A stretch of 64,000 nt of DNA from Streptomyces dioscori (GCF_003024195.1 NZ_KZ679042.1:62001-126000), one strand, 5' to 3'. Positions 1 through 8,973 are shown, counted from the first letter of the stretch. Made by a program: numbers and translations. The notes: a model not told the origin generated them from the letters alone.

Positions 1-93
1 ATCGCCGCTCACTCCGTGCACTGAGGCCTTCGCCTCGGGCGTCGATCGGGCTGTCGACGCTTGTCGTTCCGAGGGACTTTCCCCGCAGCAACT

Positions 94-165
94 CTTCCCG
101 TCGGAACCCTTGCCGTTCGAACCCTTGCCGTTGGAAATCTTGCTGTCGGAAATCTTCCCGTCAGG
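94..165. repeat. 15-bp tandem repeat, about 4.8 copies
   Basis: Consecutive 15-mers of the form CTTSCCGTYSGAAMY begin at 94, 109, 124, 139 and 154; the last is truncated by the AGGAG ribosome binding site of the next reading frame. Somewhat degenerate copies may extend upstream to about 60. The unit is a multiple of three, so every frame reads as a five-residue repeat, but I see no gene that needs it. Confidence 0.8.
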
Positions 166-173
166 AGATGCCC

Positions 174-359
174 ATGCCCCTGTCCGCGCCGACCCACGGT
201 CACATCTCGCCCGTACCCGGCACCGCCCAAACCAAGGTGCTCGAACGGATCGCTCCCCTGCTGGTCTCGGAGAACCTGGTAGCGGACGCGAAGCATGTCG
301 ACGAGGCCCTCGACAGCCTCTACGCACCGGAGTTCGCCCGCAAAGCCGCGGCATCGTGA
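174..359 (+). pseudogene. C-terminal remnant of an ABC solute-binding protein (sulfonate/nitrate type)
   Basis: The last 40 or so codons (TKVLERIAPLL ... ALDSLYAPEFARKAAAS) read like the end of an SsuA/NrtA-type periplasmic binding protein. The 250-300 residues expected before it are missing: an ATG at 174 with AGGAG at 163-167 sits directly behind a tandem repeat. It overlaps the permease start in a GTGA junction, the normal arrangement for a binding protein/permease pair. I infer a deletion that removed the body of the gene. A genuine 61-residue leader protein is possible but less likely. Confidence 0.5.
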
Positions 360-1111
360 GCCGCACGGTGCTGCGCGCCGCCGCCGGTCTGCTCCTGCCC
401 GCCGTGCTGCTGCTCGGCTGGCAGGAGGCCGCGACGTCCGGGGCGTACACGCGCAGCCAGCTTCCGCCGGCCGAGGCCGTCCTGGACGCCGCCCGAACCC
501 TGTTCGACCGGGGCGAACTGCAACACCACATCGCCATCAGCGTGCAGCGGGTGGCGATCGGCTTCGCCGCCGGTGCCTCGCTCGGTCTGCTCCTGGGCAG
601 TCTGGTCGGTTTGTCCCGGGCCGCTCGGGCCGTGTTCGCTCCGACCGTTCAGGCGATACGTGCCGTGCCCTCGCTGGCCTGGGTCCCGCTGCTCCTGCTC
701 TGGCTCGGTATCGGCGAGACCCCGAAGATCACCCTCGTCGCCATCGGGGCCTTCTTCCCCGTGTACACGACCGTCTCGTCAGGCCTCGACCACGTCGACC
801 CACGTCTGAGGGAACTGGGCCGCGCCTACGGTCGGCGCGGCCCCGCCCTCCTGGTCCAGGTCCTGATTCCGGCCGCGGCGCCCGCCGTGCTGTCCGGGCT
901 GCGACTCGGCCTGGCGCAGGGCTGGCTGTTCCTGGTCGCGGCCGAAAACATCGCCTCGTCCATGGGGTTGGGCTTCCTGCTGATCGACAGCGAGAACACC
1001 GGCCGCACGGACATCCTGCTGCTCGCCATCGTCCTGCTGGCCGTCCTCGGCAAGGCGAGCGACGTCCTGCTGGGGGTGGCCGAGCGCCAGGTCGTACGCC
1101 GGTGGAGCTGA
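356..1111 (+). CDS. ABC transporter permease, SsuC/TauC type
   Basis: An inner-membrane permease of about 251 residues for sulfonate, taurine or nitrate-type import. It has an N-terminal hydrophobic anchor (LLLPAVLLLGW), several further membrane spans, and the EAA-like cytoplasmic loop (ELGRAYGRRGPALLVQVLIPAAAPAVLSGL) that contacts the ATPase. The GTG at 356 overlaps the stop of the preceding fragment, showing translational coupling. No SsuB-type ATPase gene lies beside it: the next gene is on the other strand. With the binding protein also truncated, this transporter is probably incomplete unless its partners lie upstream of the window. Substrate class is inferred from family resemblance and the sulfur-related neighbours. 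Confidence 0.8.
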   Translation: MSRTVLRAAAGLLLPAVLLLGWQEAATSGAYTRSQLPPAEAVLDAARTLFDRGELQHHIAISVQRVAIGFAAGASLGLLLGSLVGLSRAARAVFAPTVQAIRAVPSLAWVPLLLLWLGIGETPKITLVAIGAFFPVYTTVSSGLDHVDPRLRELGRAYGRRGPALLVQVLIPAAAPAVLSGLRLGLAQGWLFLVAAENIASSMGLGFLLIDSENTGRTDILLLAIVLLAVLGKASDVLLGVAERQVVRRWS

Positions 1112-1135
1112 GCGCTCCACCGGCCGGTACGGGCC

Positions 1136-2173
1136 TCAGACCTGCACGGCGGTTCCGTGCACTCCGTACCTGTCCATCAGGGCCAGCTCCTCCTCGGTGA
1201 GCGGCGGGAAGTCCAACGCCCTTACGTTGTGGTCCAGTTGCCAGGTCGTACTGGCTCCGATCAGCGCGCTGGTGACCTGCGGCAGCCGCAGTACCCACTG
1301 CAGGGCGAGCTGGGCCAGGGACTGCCCGCGCTCACGGGCCAGTTGATTGAGCGCCGTCGCCCGCGTGCGGTAGGTGTCGTCGATGACGTCGGGTGACAGG
1401 AAGGAGCTGTTCTGGGCCCGCGCGCTCTCGGGGACGGTGCCGGTGAGGTACTTGTCGGTGAGCAGCCCCTGGGCGAGCGGGCTGTAGACGACGAGACCGA
1501 AGCCGTCCCGGGCGGCCACCTCGATCAGGCCGTCCCGTTCGGGGCGCCGGTCGAAGAGGGAGTAGCGCGGCTGATGGACGAGCAGCGGCACCCCGGCCCC
1601 GCGGAGCAGTACGGCGGCCTCGTGCGCCAGTTCGGCGGGGTAGTTGGAGATGCCCACGTACAGCGCCTTCCCCGAGGTGACCGCGCTCGCCAGGGCGCCG
1701 ACGGTCTCCTCCAGCGGGGTGGAGGGGTCGGGGCTGTGGCTGTAGAAGATGTCGACGTGGTCGGTGCCGAGGTCGCGCAGGCTGTGGTCGAGCGAGGTCA
1801 GCAGCGACTTGCGGGAGCCGCCGCGCTGGTAGGGGCTGGGGCCGATCGGGTTGCCCGCCTTGGTGGACAGGATCAACTCGTCCCGGTGGGCGGCGAGATC
1901 CGTGCGCAGCACCTGCCCGAAGAACTTCTCGGCGGCCCGGTGCGGCGGGCCGTACCGGTTGGCGTTGTCGAAGTGGGTGATCCCCAGGTCGAAGGCGTGC
2001 AGCACGATGTCACGCCGGGTCTCGTGCGGGTAGTCCGTGCCGAACTTCTGCCACAGCCCGAAGGAGAAGGCGGGCAGGTCCAGGCCCGAGGTCCCGGCGC
2101 GGCGGTAGGCGAGGTTGTCGTAACGGTCGGCTGCCGCCCGGTACGGGCCGCCGGGGGTGGTCAAGGCTGACAT
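1136..2173 (-). CDS. Aldo/keto reductase (MgrA/YghZ-like)
   Basis: An NADPH-dependent (beta/alpha)8-barrel reductase of 345 residues. The catalytic tetrad is visible: Asp and Tyr in HFDNANRYG, Lys in LSTKAG and His in FYSHSPD. The overall pattern (NLAYRRAGTSGLDLPAFSFGLW at the start, SALIGASTTWQLDHNV near the end) is that of the L-glyceraldehyde-3-phosphate reductase-like subgroup. Its start lies about 130 bp from the divergent sulfurtransferase gene, so the two share a promoter region. A second, dissimilar reductase sits on the same strand beyond that gene. The substrate is unknown; detoxification of aldehydes released by the neighbouring monooxygenases is a reasonable inference only. Confidence 0.88.
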   Translation of the reverse strand: MSALTTPGGPYRAAADRYDNLAYRRAGTSGLDLPAFSFGLWQKFGTDYPHETRRDIVLHAFDLGITHFDNANRYGPPHRAAEKFFGQVLRTDLAAHRDELILSTKAGNPIGPSPYQRGGSRKSLLTSLDHSLRDLGTDHVDIFYSHSPDPSTPLEETVGALASAVTSGKALYVGISNYPAELAHEAAVLLRGAGVPLLVHQPRYSLFDRRPERDGLIEVAARDGFGLVVYSPLAQGLLTDKYLTGTVPESARAQNSSFLSPDVIDDTYRTRATALNQLARERGQSLAQLALQWVLRLPQVTSALIGASTTWQLDHNVRALDFPPLTEEELALMDRYGVHGTAVQV

Positions 2174-2304
2174 CCGGATTTTCCATTCATGGTGGTGGTA
2201 GTGGTGTGCTGCTGGGCAATTTGGTCAGGGTGTAATAAAAAATATGTAGAACAAAGCCTCTCGCGATGTATCTTCAGAGAAAATTCCAGCGAAGAGGAGC
2301 TGTA

Positions 2305-3174
2305 ATGTGCCCGGCCTCCGTCAGGAACGTCGTCATTTCGGCGAGCGAACTCGATGCCGTGTTGCGGGAAGGCGGACCTGTCACAGTCCTCGAAGTGGGA
2401 CGAGAGACAGGGGACGGCCCTGACCCCCGGCTCCCCTATGCGTCCGGACACATACCCGGTGCTCATTACGTACCGTTCGACCCGGACCTCGTCGGACCGC
2501 GCACCGGAACCAGCGGCGCCGGGCCGCTCCCGCGCGCGAGCGACCTCCAGGAACGGTTGCGCGCCTGGGGTGTGGACGACGGCAGCACCGTCGTCGTCCA
2601 CACCCGGCAGACTCCCGCCGTGGCCGCCCGGGCCTGGTGGATCCTGCGCTGGGCCGGCGTGCGGGACGTGCGCTGCCTGGACGGCGGCCTCGCCGCCTGG
2701 CAGGCGTTCGGCGGACCGCTCGACACCGCCGTTCCACCGCCGGCCAGGGGTACGGCCGTCGTACGGCCGGGTTCGCTGCCCGTCCTGACCGCCGAGGACG
2801 CCGGTGGGCTCGCCGTCTCGGGGCACCTCGTCGACGCGCGCGCCCCGGAGGCGTACACCGGCGATCCGCGGCGGGCGGGGACCGGGCACATTCCGGGCGC
2901 GCACAGCGTCCCCGGGTCGGACAACTTCTCCGGCGGCGAGCTGCGCGACGCCACGGAGCTGCGGGCCCTGTACGCCTCTCACCTGGACGGACGCGTGGTC
3001 GGCGCGTACTGCGGCGGCGGGGTGTCGGCGACCACGACGGTGCTGGCCCTCGCGTCTCTGGGGGTCGAGGCGGCCCTGTACCCCGGTTCGTGGTCGGCGT
3101 GGACCTCCGATCCCACGCGGCCGACGGAGACCGGGAGCGGGCCCGGCGGTGACCCGACGGCCGCAGCGCGGTGA
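2305..3174 (+). CDS. Two-domain sulfurtransferase (rhodanese family)
   Basis: Thiosulfate or 3-mercaptopyruvate sulfurtransferase of 289 residues with tandem rhodanese domains. The N-terminal domain is structural: its loop (VHTRQTPAVAARAWW) has no cysteine. The C-terminal domain carries the catalytic loop YCGGGVSATT with the persulfide-forming cysteine, and both domains show the GHIPGA(H) signature. The ATG at 2305 follows GAGGAG with 5 bp spacing; in-frame codons further upstream lack a ribosome binding site. It ends at a strong hairpin. A paralogue (13723-14646) lies at the far end of the cluster, which points to sulfane-sulfur handling as a theme of the locus. Confidence 0.88.
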   Translation: MCPASVRNVVISASELDAVLREGGPVTVLEVGRETGDGPDPRLPYASGHIPGAHYVPFDPDLVGPRTGTSGAGPLPRASDLQERLRAWGVDDGSTVVVHTRQTPAVAARAWWILRWAGVRDVRCLDGGLAAWQAFGGPLDTAVPPPARGTAVVRPGSLPVLTAEDAGGLAVSGHLVDARAPEAYTGDPRRAGTGHIPGAHSVPGSDNFSGGELRDATELRALYASHLDGRVVGAYCGGGVSATTTVLALASLGVEAALYPGSWSAWTSDPTRPTETGSGPGGDPTAAAR

Positions 3175-3176
3175 CG

Positions 3177-3211
3177 CCGGGGGCCGGGAGCGACGCGCTC
3201 CCGGCCCCCGG
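3177..3211. terminator. Strong GC-rich hairpin between convergent genes
   Basis: A perfect 16-bp stem (3177-3192 paired with 3196-3211) closes a 3-base ACG loop 3 bases after the sulfurtransferase stop. The oppositely oriented aldo/keto reductase ends at 3297, so the hairpin could serve both strands. No T-tract follows, as is usual in Streptomyces. Confidence 0.85.
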
Positions 3212-3296
3212 CCCCCGACCTCCGGCTCCGGCTCCGGCTCCGGCCCGTCGCCCCTGGCACCGACAACCCTCCCGACGTCTCTCGGCGTTCGGCGCC

Positions 3297-4310
3297 TCAC
3301 CCCCGGTCGACCACACCGGGGCCGCCCGAGAGGTCGCCGGTGAACAGGCCGCGCAGCTCGGCCTCCTCCTCCGCCGTCGGGACCCACCGGGAGCCGCGGA
3401 CGTTCTCGTCGAGCTGCTCGGGCACGGTCACCCCCGCGATGACGCTGGTGACCGTCGGCTGGGCGAGCAGCCAGCCGAGGGCCGCGGCGCTCGGAGTGAT
3501 GTCCCGGTCGCGCGCGAACTGCTCGAACTTCGCCAGTGCGGCCCAGGGCGCCGAACGCAGCAGATAGCGTTTCAGGTTGGTTATCTTCGCATTCTCCGGA
3601 GCCCGTTCCGCCGAATATTTCCCCGTGAGCAGTCCATTCTGCAGGGGGAAATAGGGAATGAATCCGAGGCCGTGCTGACCGAGCGCGGGAATCAGTTCCT
3701 CCTCCGGCTTGCGCCACAGGAGACTGTATTCGTCGGTCGTCGACACGAACCGGGTCAGGCCTTTCGCGCGGGCCGTGTGTTCCGCGTCGACCAGCTGCCA
3801 GGCCCTGAAATTGGATGCGCCGATGTAGCGCACCTTTCCGGACCGCACCAACGTGTCGAGCGCGGACAGCGTTTCGTCGATCGGGGTGAGGGGGTCCGGG
3901 AAGTGGATCTGGTACAGGTCGATGTAGTCGGTACGCAGTCGGCGCAGCGACTCCTCCACCGCGGCGACGATGTACTTGCGGGACCCTGGCCTGCTGTACG
4001 GGGCGCCGCGTTCCTTGTTGAGGTTCAGGCCGAACTTGGTGCCGATGACGACCTTTTCGCGGCGGTCGCCGAGTGCGGCGGCGAACAGTTCCTCGCTCTG
4101 GCCGGGCCGGTCGCCGTAGCCTTCGGCGAGATCGAAGTAGGTGATGCCGAGGTCTATCGCGCGGTCGACGATCGCGGTGACCGCCTCCTGGCGGGTCGCG
4201 CGCATGCCCGAGCGGCCGAAGGTGCTGGCGCCGATGCCGATCTCGGACAGGACCAGGCCCGACGAGCCGAGCCGGCGGTGTCCGTCGGGGAGTTGCGATG
4301 CGGGGGGCAC
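3297..4310 (-). CDS. Aldo/keto reductase
   Basis: A 337-residue (beta/alpha)8 NADPH-dependent reductase. The tetrad residues are in YFDLAEGYGD (Asp, Tyr), IGTKFG (Lys) and YQIHFPDP (His); the cofactor end shows TSVIAGVTVPEQLDENV. It is the last gene of a run of seven minus-strand genes, 15 bp after the first monooxygenase, so it is probably co-transcribed with the monooxygenases and the importer. A role in reducing an aldehyde or ketone made by the flavin monooxygenases fits but is inferred. Codons around 3580-3660 are noticeably more AT-rich than the rest. Confidence 0.88.
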   Translation of the reverse strand: MPPASQLPDGHRRLGSSGLVLSEIGIGASTFGRSGMRATRQEAVTAIVDRAIDLGITYFDLAEGYGDRPGQSEELFAAALGDRREKVVIGTKFGLNLNKERGAPYSRPGSRKYIVAAVEESLRRLRTDYIDLYQIHFPDPLTPIDETLSALDTLVRSGKVRYIGASNFRAWQLVDAEHTARAKGLTRFVSTTDEYSLLWRKPEEELIPALGQHGLGFIPYFPLQNGLLTGKYSAERAPENAKITNLKRYLLRSAPWAALAKFEQFARDRDITPSAAALGWLLAQPTVTSVIAGVTVPEQLDENVRGSRWVPTAEEEAELRGLFTGDLSGGPGVVDRG

Positions 4311-4325
4311 GGTCGTCCTCCGTCC

Positions 4326-5693
4326 TCAGTAGGTGTCGTCGGTGTCCAGCAGGCCCTGGAGCGTGGAGGCCTCGTACTCGGTGCGGAAGATGTCCCGGCG
4401 CTGGAGTTCCGGTACGACGAGGTCGACGAAGAGGTCGGCCGGTCCGCGGTGGTACGGGGGGAACAGCTGGACGCCGTCGAGCACCTCCTCCTCCAGGTTC
4501 TCCTCCAGCCAGTCGGCGATGGTCTTCGCGTCGCCGACGACGGCCGGCTGCTGTGCGTGCCGGGCGCGCTGGACGTAGTGGTACAGCTCGCGCAGGGTGG
4601 CGTCCTCGCCGATCTGGGTGGCGAGGATCTGCCGCAGCAGTTCCCGGTCGTCCTTGGTGTCGCGCGCGCGGTCGCTGAGCAGCGGCTTGAGCGCGTCGTC
4701 GGCGAGCGTGTCGATGTCGACGACGTCGAGGACGCGCTCGCTGTCACGTACCCGTGACAGGTCGATGCCGAAGGCCTGGGTGAAGGCGGCCGGCAGAGCC
4801 TGCGTCAGCTGCAGGGCGTTGATCTCGTTGAACTTCGCACGCGCTTCCCGGGCGGTGCCGCCCAGGTAGAAGGTGATCCCCGGGATGATCTTGAACTTCT
4901 CGGGGTCACGTCCGTTGGCCGCGACCCGCTCCTTGAGCCTGCGGTACTCCTCCTTGCCGCGGCTGATGCCGAAGTACGGGGAGAAGCGCACCTGCGCGAA
5001 GTCGGCGCCGTACCGCAGGGACTCCTCGGAGAGGCCGACCTGCACGATCGGGATGTGGGACTGCACCGGTGGCGATACGTTCAGCGGTCCGCGGACCTCG
5101 AAGTGATCCCCGTGGTGGTCGATCTGGTGCCAGGAGTCCGGCTTGACGAGCGTGCCACCGGTTCTGTCGTCGAGCAGGAGGTCATTGTCCCAGCTGTCGT
5201 ACAGCAGCCGGTTGACGACCTCGGTGAACTCCCGGGCGCGGGCGTACTTCGTCTCCTCGGTCGGTACCGGGTTCCTGCCGAAGTTGCCGACCGGGTCGCC
5301 GTCGCGGTCGATGCCGAAGACGACGTTCAGCGCGGTGCGCCCCTGGTTGAAGTTGTCCAGTGTCGCCAACTGCCGGGCGACGCCGTAGGGGTGCTCGAAG
5401 GAGGAGTTCACCGACATCACGAACCCGAGGTTCTTCGTGAGGGCCGCGGCATGACCGGCGTACACGAAATTGTCCCAGCGGAAGATCCGGTTGAGGCGTT
5501 CGGGCTCGCTGCCGAGCGCGCTGCCGGCGAAGACGTAGTCCAGTTTGCCGCGCTCGGCGGTACGGGCGATGTCGAGGATGACACTGGGGTCGCGCAGGCC
5601 GGCGTTGGTGGCCTCCGGCAGCCGCCAGGCGTCCAGGTCCCAGCCGGTGCCGTAGGCGGCCAGGCCCAGGCGGAGCTTGCGTCGGCTGCTCAT
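4326..5693 (-). CDS. Flavin-dependent monooxygenase, NtaA/SnaA/DszA family
   Basis: A luciferase-fold FMNH2-dependent monooxygenase of 455 residues, the usual size for the NtaA/DszA class. The start reads RKLRLGLAAYGTGWDLDAWRLP, followed by LDYVFAGSAL, SVNSSFEHPYGVARQLATLDN and GRTALNVVFG, blocks typical of the family. Such enzymes oxidise C-S or C-N bonds with reduced flavin supplied by a separate reductase; no flavin reductase gene is present here. The start ATG overlaps the stop of the upstream monooxygenase (ATGA), with GGAGGAA upstream. Sitting in one operon with an importer, it is likely to attack the imported compound. The substrate cannot be read from sequence. Confidence 0.88.
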   Translation of the reverse strand: MSSRRKLRLGLAAYGTGWDLDAWRLPEATNAGLRDPSVILDIARTAERGKLDYVFAGSALGSEPERLNRIFRWDNFVYAGHAAALTKNLGFVMSVNSSFEHPYGVARQLATLDNFNQGRTALNVVFGIDRDGDPVGNFGRNPVPTEETKYARAREFTEVVNRLLYDSWDNDLLLDDRTGGTLVKPDSWHQIDHHGDHFEVRGPLNVSPPVQSHIPIVQVGLSEESLRYGADFAQVRFSPYFGISRGKEEYRRLKERVAANGRDPEKFKIIPGITFYLGGTAREARAKFNEINALQLTQALPAAFTQAFGIDLSRVRDSERVLDVVDIDTLADDALKPLLSDRARDTKDDRELLRQILATQIGEDATLRELYHYVQRARHAQQPAVVGDAKTIADWLEENLEEEVLDGVQLFPPYHRGPADLFVDLVVPELQRRDIFRTEYEASTLQGLLDTDDTY

Positions 5694-7147
5694 GCGGATC
5701 GTTCCTCCGGGTCGTTCGTGGCGAAGCTGTTGGGGGGTGTGTCGAGGCCGAAGTGGCCCCGGAAGGTGTCGGTCGTGTAGTCGGCGCGGTACACGCCGCG
5801 TTCCTGAAGGATGGGGACCACCTCGTTCGCGAAGCGCTCCAGGGGCTCCCACAGGTAGGGCACGCTCACGTTGAACCCCTCGGCGGCCCCGCGGTCGAAC
5901 CAGTCGATCAGGGTGTCGGCGACGTGTTCGGCCGTGCCGATGACCAGGGGGAAGTTCCCCGCGATCGAGGCGCCCAGCACGTCCTTGACCCGTACAGCGC
6001 CCTGGTCCACGGTGCGGCCGGTGCGCCGGGCCAGCGCCGTCAGCAGGGTGCGTCCGTAGTCGTTGAACCGGTCGGCGGTGTCCGGCTTGACGGTGCCGTC
6101 GATGCCCAGCGGGCGCAGATCCACACCGACGCGCTCCGACAGCGAGCGGACGCTGCGGACACCCTTGGGCAGCGGGAACCGGGAATCGCGGATCCGGGCC
6201 CAGTCGGGCCCCGACCAGTACGACTCGTCCTGGTCGCCGTCGACGAGGTCGTCGTCGAACGGCAGCAGGTCGTTCAGCTCCTCGTACAGCTCGACCGCCT
6301 GTGCCCGGGTGTCGGCGACGAGGGGGGTGATGCCGGGCAGGAAGAAGATCGGGTCCACCCGGCCGCGCAGGCGCTCGGCGCGCCGGCGTACGTCGGTGTT
6401 GAACGCGATCGAGTCCTCCGGTGTCGCCGGACCGGTGAAGTTGACGTCGGCGTACTTCGCGGTCAGCTCGCGGGAGAGCTCGGACGCACCGGCGTACAGC
6501 AGCGGTACGTGGCCCTGCGGCGGGCGCTCCAGCGGCAAAGTGCCGGCGACCTGGAAGTGTCTGCCCTGCCAGTCGAGCCGGTGGACCTTGGTCTCGTCGA
6601 TGTAGCGGCCGGTCTTCTTGTCCTGGAGGTAGGCGCCGTTCTCGATGCTGTCCCACAACCGCCGGACGACGTGGATGAACTCGTCGGCGCGCTCGTAGCG
6701 GTGGGCGCCGCCCAGGTCGGGGAGGCTGAAGTTGCGGGCGGCCAGGTCGGAGGCGCCCAGGACGACGTTCCAGGCCAGCCGTCCGCCGCTGAGGTGGTCG
6801 AGGGACGCCGTCAGCCTCGCCAGGATGTACGGCTCGTAGAACGTCGGGTGCGCCGTCACGACGAGCCCGATCTTCGAGGACTTCAGGGCGAGTTGGGAGG
6901 CCAGGGTGAAGGGTTCCAGGCGTCCGGTGTTGTGGGTGGTGACCCACTGCTCGCCGACGATGTCGCCCGGGAGGGTGTCCCCGAGGAAGAGGAAGTCGAA
7001 CTTCGCGTCCTCGACGATCCGCAGGGCCCTGGTCGCGTACTCCAGCTCGAAGGCCTGCGCCGTGGGCGCGTCGGAGTGGCGCCAGCCGCCCCAGTGGGTG
7101 CCGTTGAGCCAGTGCATGTAGCCCAGGTGGAGTTGTCGCTGAGGCAT
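5690..7147 (-). CDS. Flavin-dependent monooxygenase, NtaA/SnaA/DszA family (second copy)
   Basis: A 485-residue luciferase-like monooxygenase, clearly related to but diverged from its neighbour. Family blocks include LHLGYMHWLNGTHWGGWRH, KFDFLFLGDTLPGD, AHPTFYEPYILARLTASLDHLSGGR and LAWNVVLGASDLAARNF. An insertion around residues 290-330 (LLPFDDDLVDGDQDESYWSG) makes it about 30 residues longer than the first copy. Its ATG shares a base with the stop of the ATP-binding protein (TGATG), and its own stop overlaps the next start, so importer and both oxygenases are translationally coupled. Two different monooxygenases in tandem suggest sequential attack or two related substrates. Confidence 0.88.
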   Translation of the reverse strand: MPQRQLHLGYMHWLNGTHWGGWRHSDAPTAQAFELEYATRALRIVEDAKFDFLFLGDTLPGDIVGEQWVTTHNTGRLEPFTLASQLALKSSKIGLVVTAHPTFYEPYILARLTASLDHLSGGRLAWNVVLGASDLAARNFSLPDLGGAHRYERADEFIHVVRRLWDSIENGAYLQDKKTGRYIDETKVHRLDWQGRHFQVAGTLPLERPPQGHVPLLYAGASELSRELTAKYADVNFTGPATPEDSIAFNTDVRRRAERLRGRVDPIFFLPGITPLVADTRAQAVELYEELNDLLPFDDDLVDGDQDESYWSGPDWARIRDSRFPLPKGVRSVRSLSERVGVDLRPLGIDGTVKPDTADRFNDYGRTLLTALARRTGRTVDQGAVRVKDVLGASIAGNFPLVIGTAEHVADTLIDWFDRGAAEGFNVSVPYLWEPLERFANEVVPILQERGVYRADYTTDTFRGHFGLDTPPNSFATNDPEERSA

Positions 7148-8973
7148 CAGGTGGTCCGTTCTGTTGCTGCGGATCTGCCGGGTCCCACGAGGACGGCCGG
7201 GTCGTGTGGCGTGAGGACGGCCGCGTCGTGTCGCGCCTCGGCGGCCGGGCCGGGCGCGGCGGCACCGGGGATCGACGCCAGCAGTTCCTTGACGTAGTCG
7301 GTGCGCGGCTCGGTGAGGATGCCGAGGGCCGGTCCGCGTTCGACGATGTGCCCGTGCTGCAGGACGACGATCTCGTCGGACACCTCGGCGATGACACCCA
7401 GGTCGTGCGAGATGAAGACGTAGGTCAGGCCCAGTTCGCGCTGGAGCGAGTCGAGCAGGGCGAGGATCTGGCGCTGCACGGTCACGTCGAGTGCGGAGAC
7501 CGGTTCGTCCAGGACGACGACGTCGGGCCGGGGCGCGAGTGCGCGGGCGATGGCGACGCGCTGCCGCTGGCCGCCGGAGAGTTCGGCGGTGTACCGGTCG
7601 GCCAGCTCGGCGGGCAGGCCGGTCACCTCCAGCAGTTCGGTGATCCTGCGCGCACGCTCCTGCGCCGTCCCGTACCTGTGGCCCCGCAGGGGTTCGTCGA
7701 GGATCGCGCGGACCGTCGAGCGCGGGTTGAGGGAGGCGAACGGGTCCTGGTAGACCATCTGCACCTTGCGGTACAGGGCGGCCTGTCCGGCTCCCCTGCG
7801 GTGGTGGACGACCGGTTCGCCGTCGATCTCGACCGTGCCGCTGTCCGCCGGGGTCAGCCCGGCGAGGATGCGTACGAGGGTGGTCTTGCCCGATCCCGAT
7901 TCGCCGACGATGCCCAGCGTGGTCCCCCTGCGCACCTGGAACGAGGCGCCGGCCACGGCGGTGACCGTGTCCGGACCACTGCGGGCAGCACGGAAGGGAC
8001 GGGACGCCCGGGAGGCGCGGGAGGTGAAGGTCTTGCCGACCTCCTTGGCCTCGACGACCACCGGGGAGTCCGCGGGCACGGTACGGGCGTACTCCAGCCG
8101 GTGGGCCGCGGCCTGCCGGCCCGAGAAGCCGAGAGAGGAGGAGCGCAACAGGTCCTCGGTGTACGGGTCCCCCGGGTCGGCGATCACCTCGCCGGTCCGC
8201 CCGCCGCGTACGATCCGGCCGTCCTTCACGACGGCGATCTCGTCGGCCCGTTCCGCGGCGACCCCCAGGTCGTGGGTGATCAGCAGGATGCCGAGATCCT
8301 CGCTCTCCACCAGCTCCGACAGGAGGTCGAGGATGGTCCTCTGCACCGTGACGTCGAGCGCGGTGGTCGGCTCGTCGGCGATCAGGAGCCGGGGCCGGGT
8401 GCTCATCGCGGCGGCGATCAGCACCCGCTGGCACATCCCGCCGGACAGCTCGTGCGGATGGCGGCCGTACAGGCGGGCGGGATCGCGCAGTCCGACCTTC
8501 GCGAACAGGTCGAGGACCCGTTCGCGGCGCTCCGCGCGGGAACCCACGCCGTGCGCGCGCAACGGCTCGGCGGCCTGGACGCCCACCGGCAGAAGGGGGT
8601 TGAGACCCAGGAGCGCGTCCTGGGGGATGTAGCCGATCTCCTTGCCGCGGACGGCCCGGTACTGCCGTTCGGACAGTCCGGTGAGCGTACGGCCGCCGAG
8701 GACGACCTCGCCCGCGGTGACGCGCCCGTTCTCGGGGAGGGTGCCGGTGACGACCCGTCCCAGGGTGGACTTGCCGGAGCCGGACTCGCCGACGACGGCA
8801 CGGATCGAACCGGCCTCGACGTCCAGGCTCACTCCGTCGAGCACGGGCACCGGGGCGCGGCCGGGGACGGTGAACTCGGCGCTCACGTCCCGCAGGCGCA
8901 GCAGCGGCGTGCTCTGCCGGCCGGGCGCGGACGACGAGACACGTTCGGTCGACGGCACTTCAGGCGACGACAC
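7147..8973 (-). CDS. Fused double ATP-binding protein of a peptide/nickel-type ABC importer
   Basis: A 608-residue fusion of DppD- and DppF-like ATPases. Domain 1 (about 25-270) has Walker A GESGSGKST, signature LSGGMCQRV and Walker B LLIADEPTTALD. Domain 2 (about 305-570) has GESGSGKTT, LSGGQRQRV and VVVLDEPVSALD. Both H-loops (ITHD, ISHD) are present, so both sites look competent. The first signature has Cys where Arg is usual (MCQR). It overlaps the upstream permease by 14 bases. It powers import of the compound processed by the downstream monooxygenases; the family usually moves peptides or nickel but also many small amides and sulfur compounds. Confidence 0.92.
   Translation of the reverse strand: MSSPEVPSTERVSSSAPGRQSTPLLRLRDVSAEFTVPGRAPVPVLDGVSLDVEAGSIRAVVGESGSGKSTLGRVVTGTLPENGRVTAGEVVLGGRTLTGLSERQYRAVRGKEIGYIPQDALLGLNPLLPVGVQAAEPLRAHGVGSRAERRERVLDLFAKVGLRDPARLYGRHPHELSGGMCQRVLIAAAMSTRPRLLIADEPTTALDVTVQRTILDLLSELVESEDLGILLITHDLGVAAERADEIAVVKDGRIVRGGRTGEVIADPGDPYTEDLLRSSSLGFSGRQAAAHRLEYARTVPADSPVVVEAKEVGKTFTSRASRASRPFRAARSGPDTVTAVAGASFQVRRGTTLGIVGESGSGKTTLVRILAGLTPADSGTVEIDGEPVVHHRRGAGQAALYRKVQMVYQDPFASLNPRSTVRAILDEPLRGHRYGTAQERARRITELLEVTGLPAELADRYTAELSGGQRQRVAIARALAPRPDVVVLDEPVSALDVTVQRQILALLDSLQRELGLTYVFISHDLGVIAEVSDEIVVLQHGHIVERGPALGILTEPRTDYVKELLASIPGAAAPGPAAEARHDAAVLTPHDPAVLVGPGRSAATERTT

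Noticed and set aside
61..282. Small pentapeptide-repeat protein encoded by the 15-bp repeat
   Set aside because: Only a few repeats, then an unrelated Pro/Arg-rich tail. The A(D/N)LXX pattern is only approximate and the frame conflicts with the binding-protein remnant.
4326..8434. Very long minus-strand frames (over 900 codons) suggesting fusion of the monooxygenases with upstream proteins
   Set aside because: The extra N-terminal parts are out-of-frame readings of the preceding genes. Ribosome binding sites and family starts place the true starts at 5693 and 7147.
8960..8973. 14-bp overlap of permease and ATPase genes as a possible frameshift
   Set aside because: Both proteins are complete at their family ends; overlaps of this size are normal in such operons.
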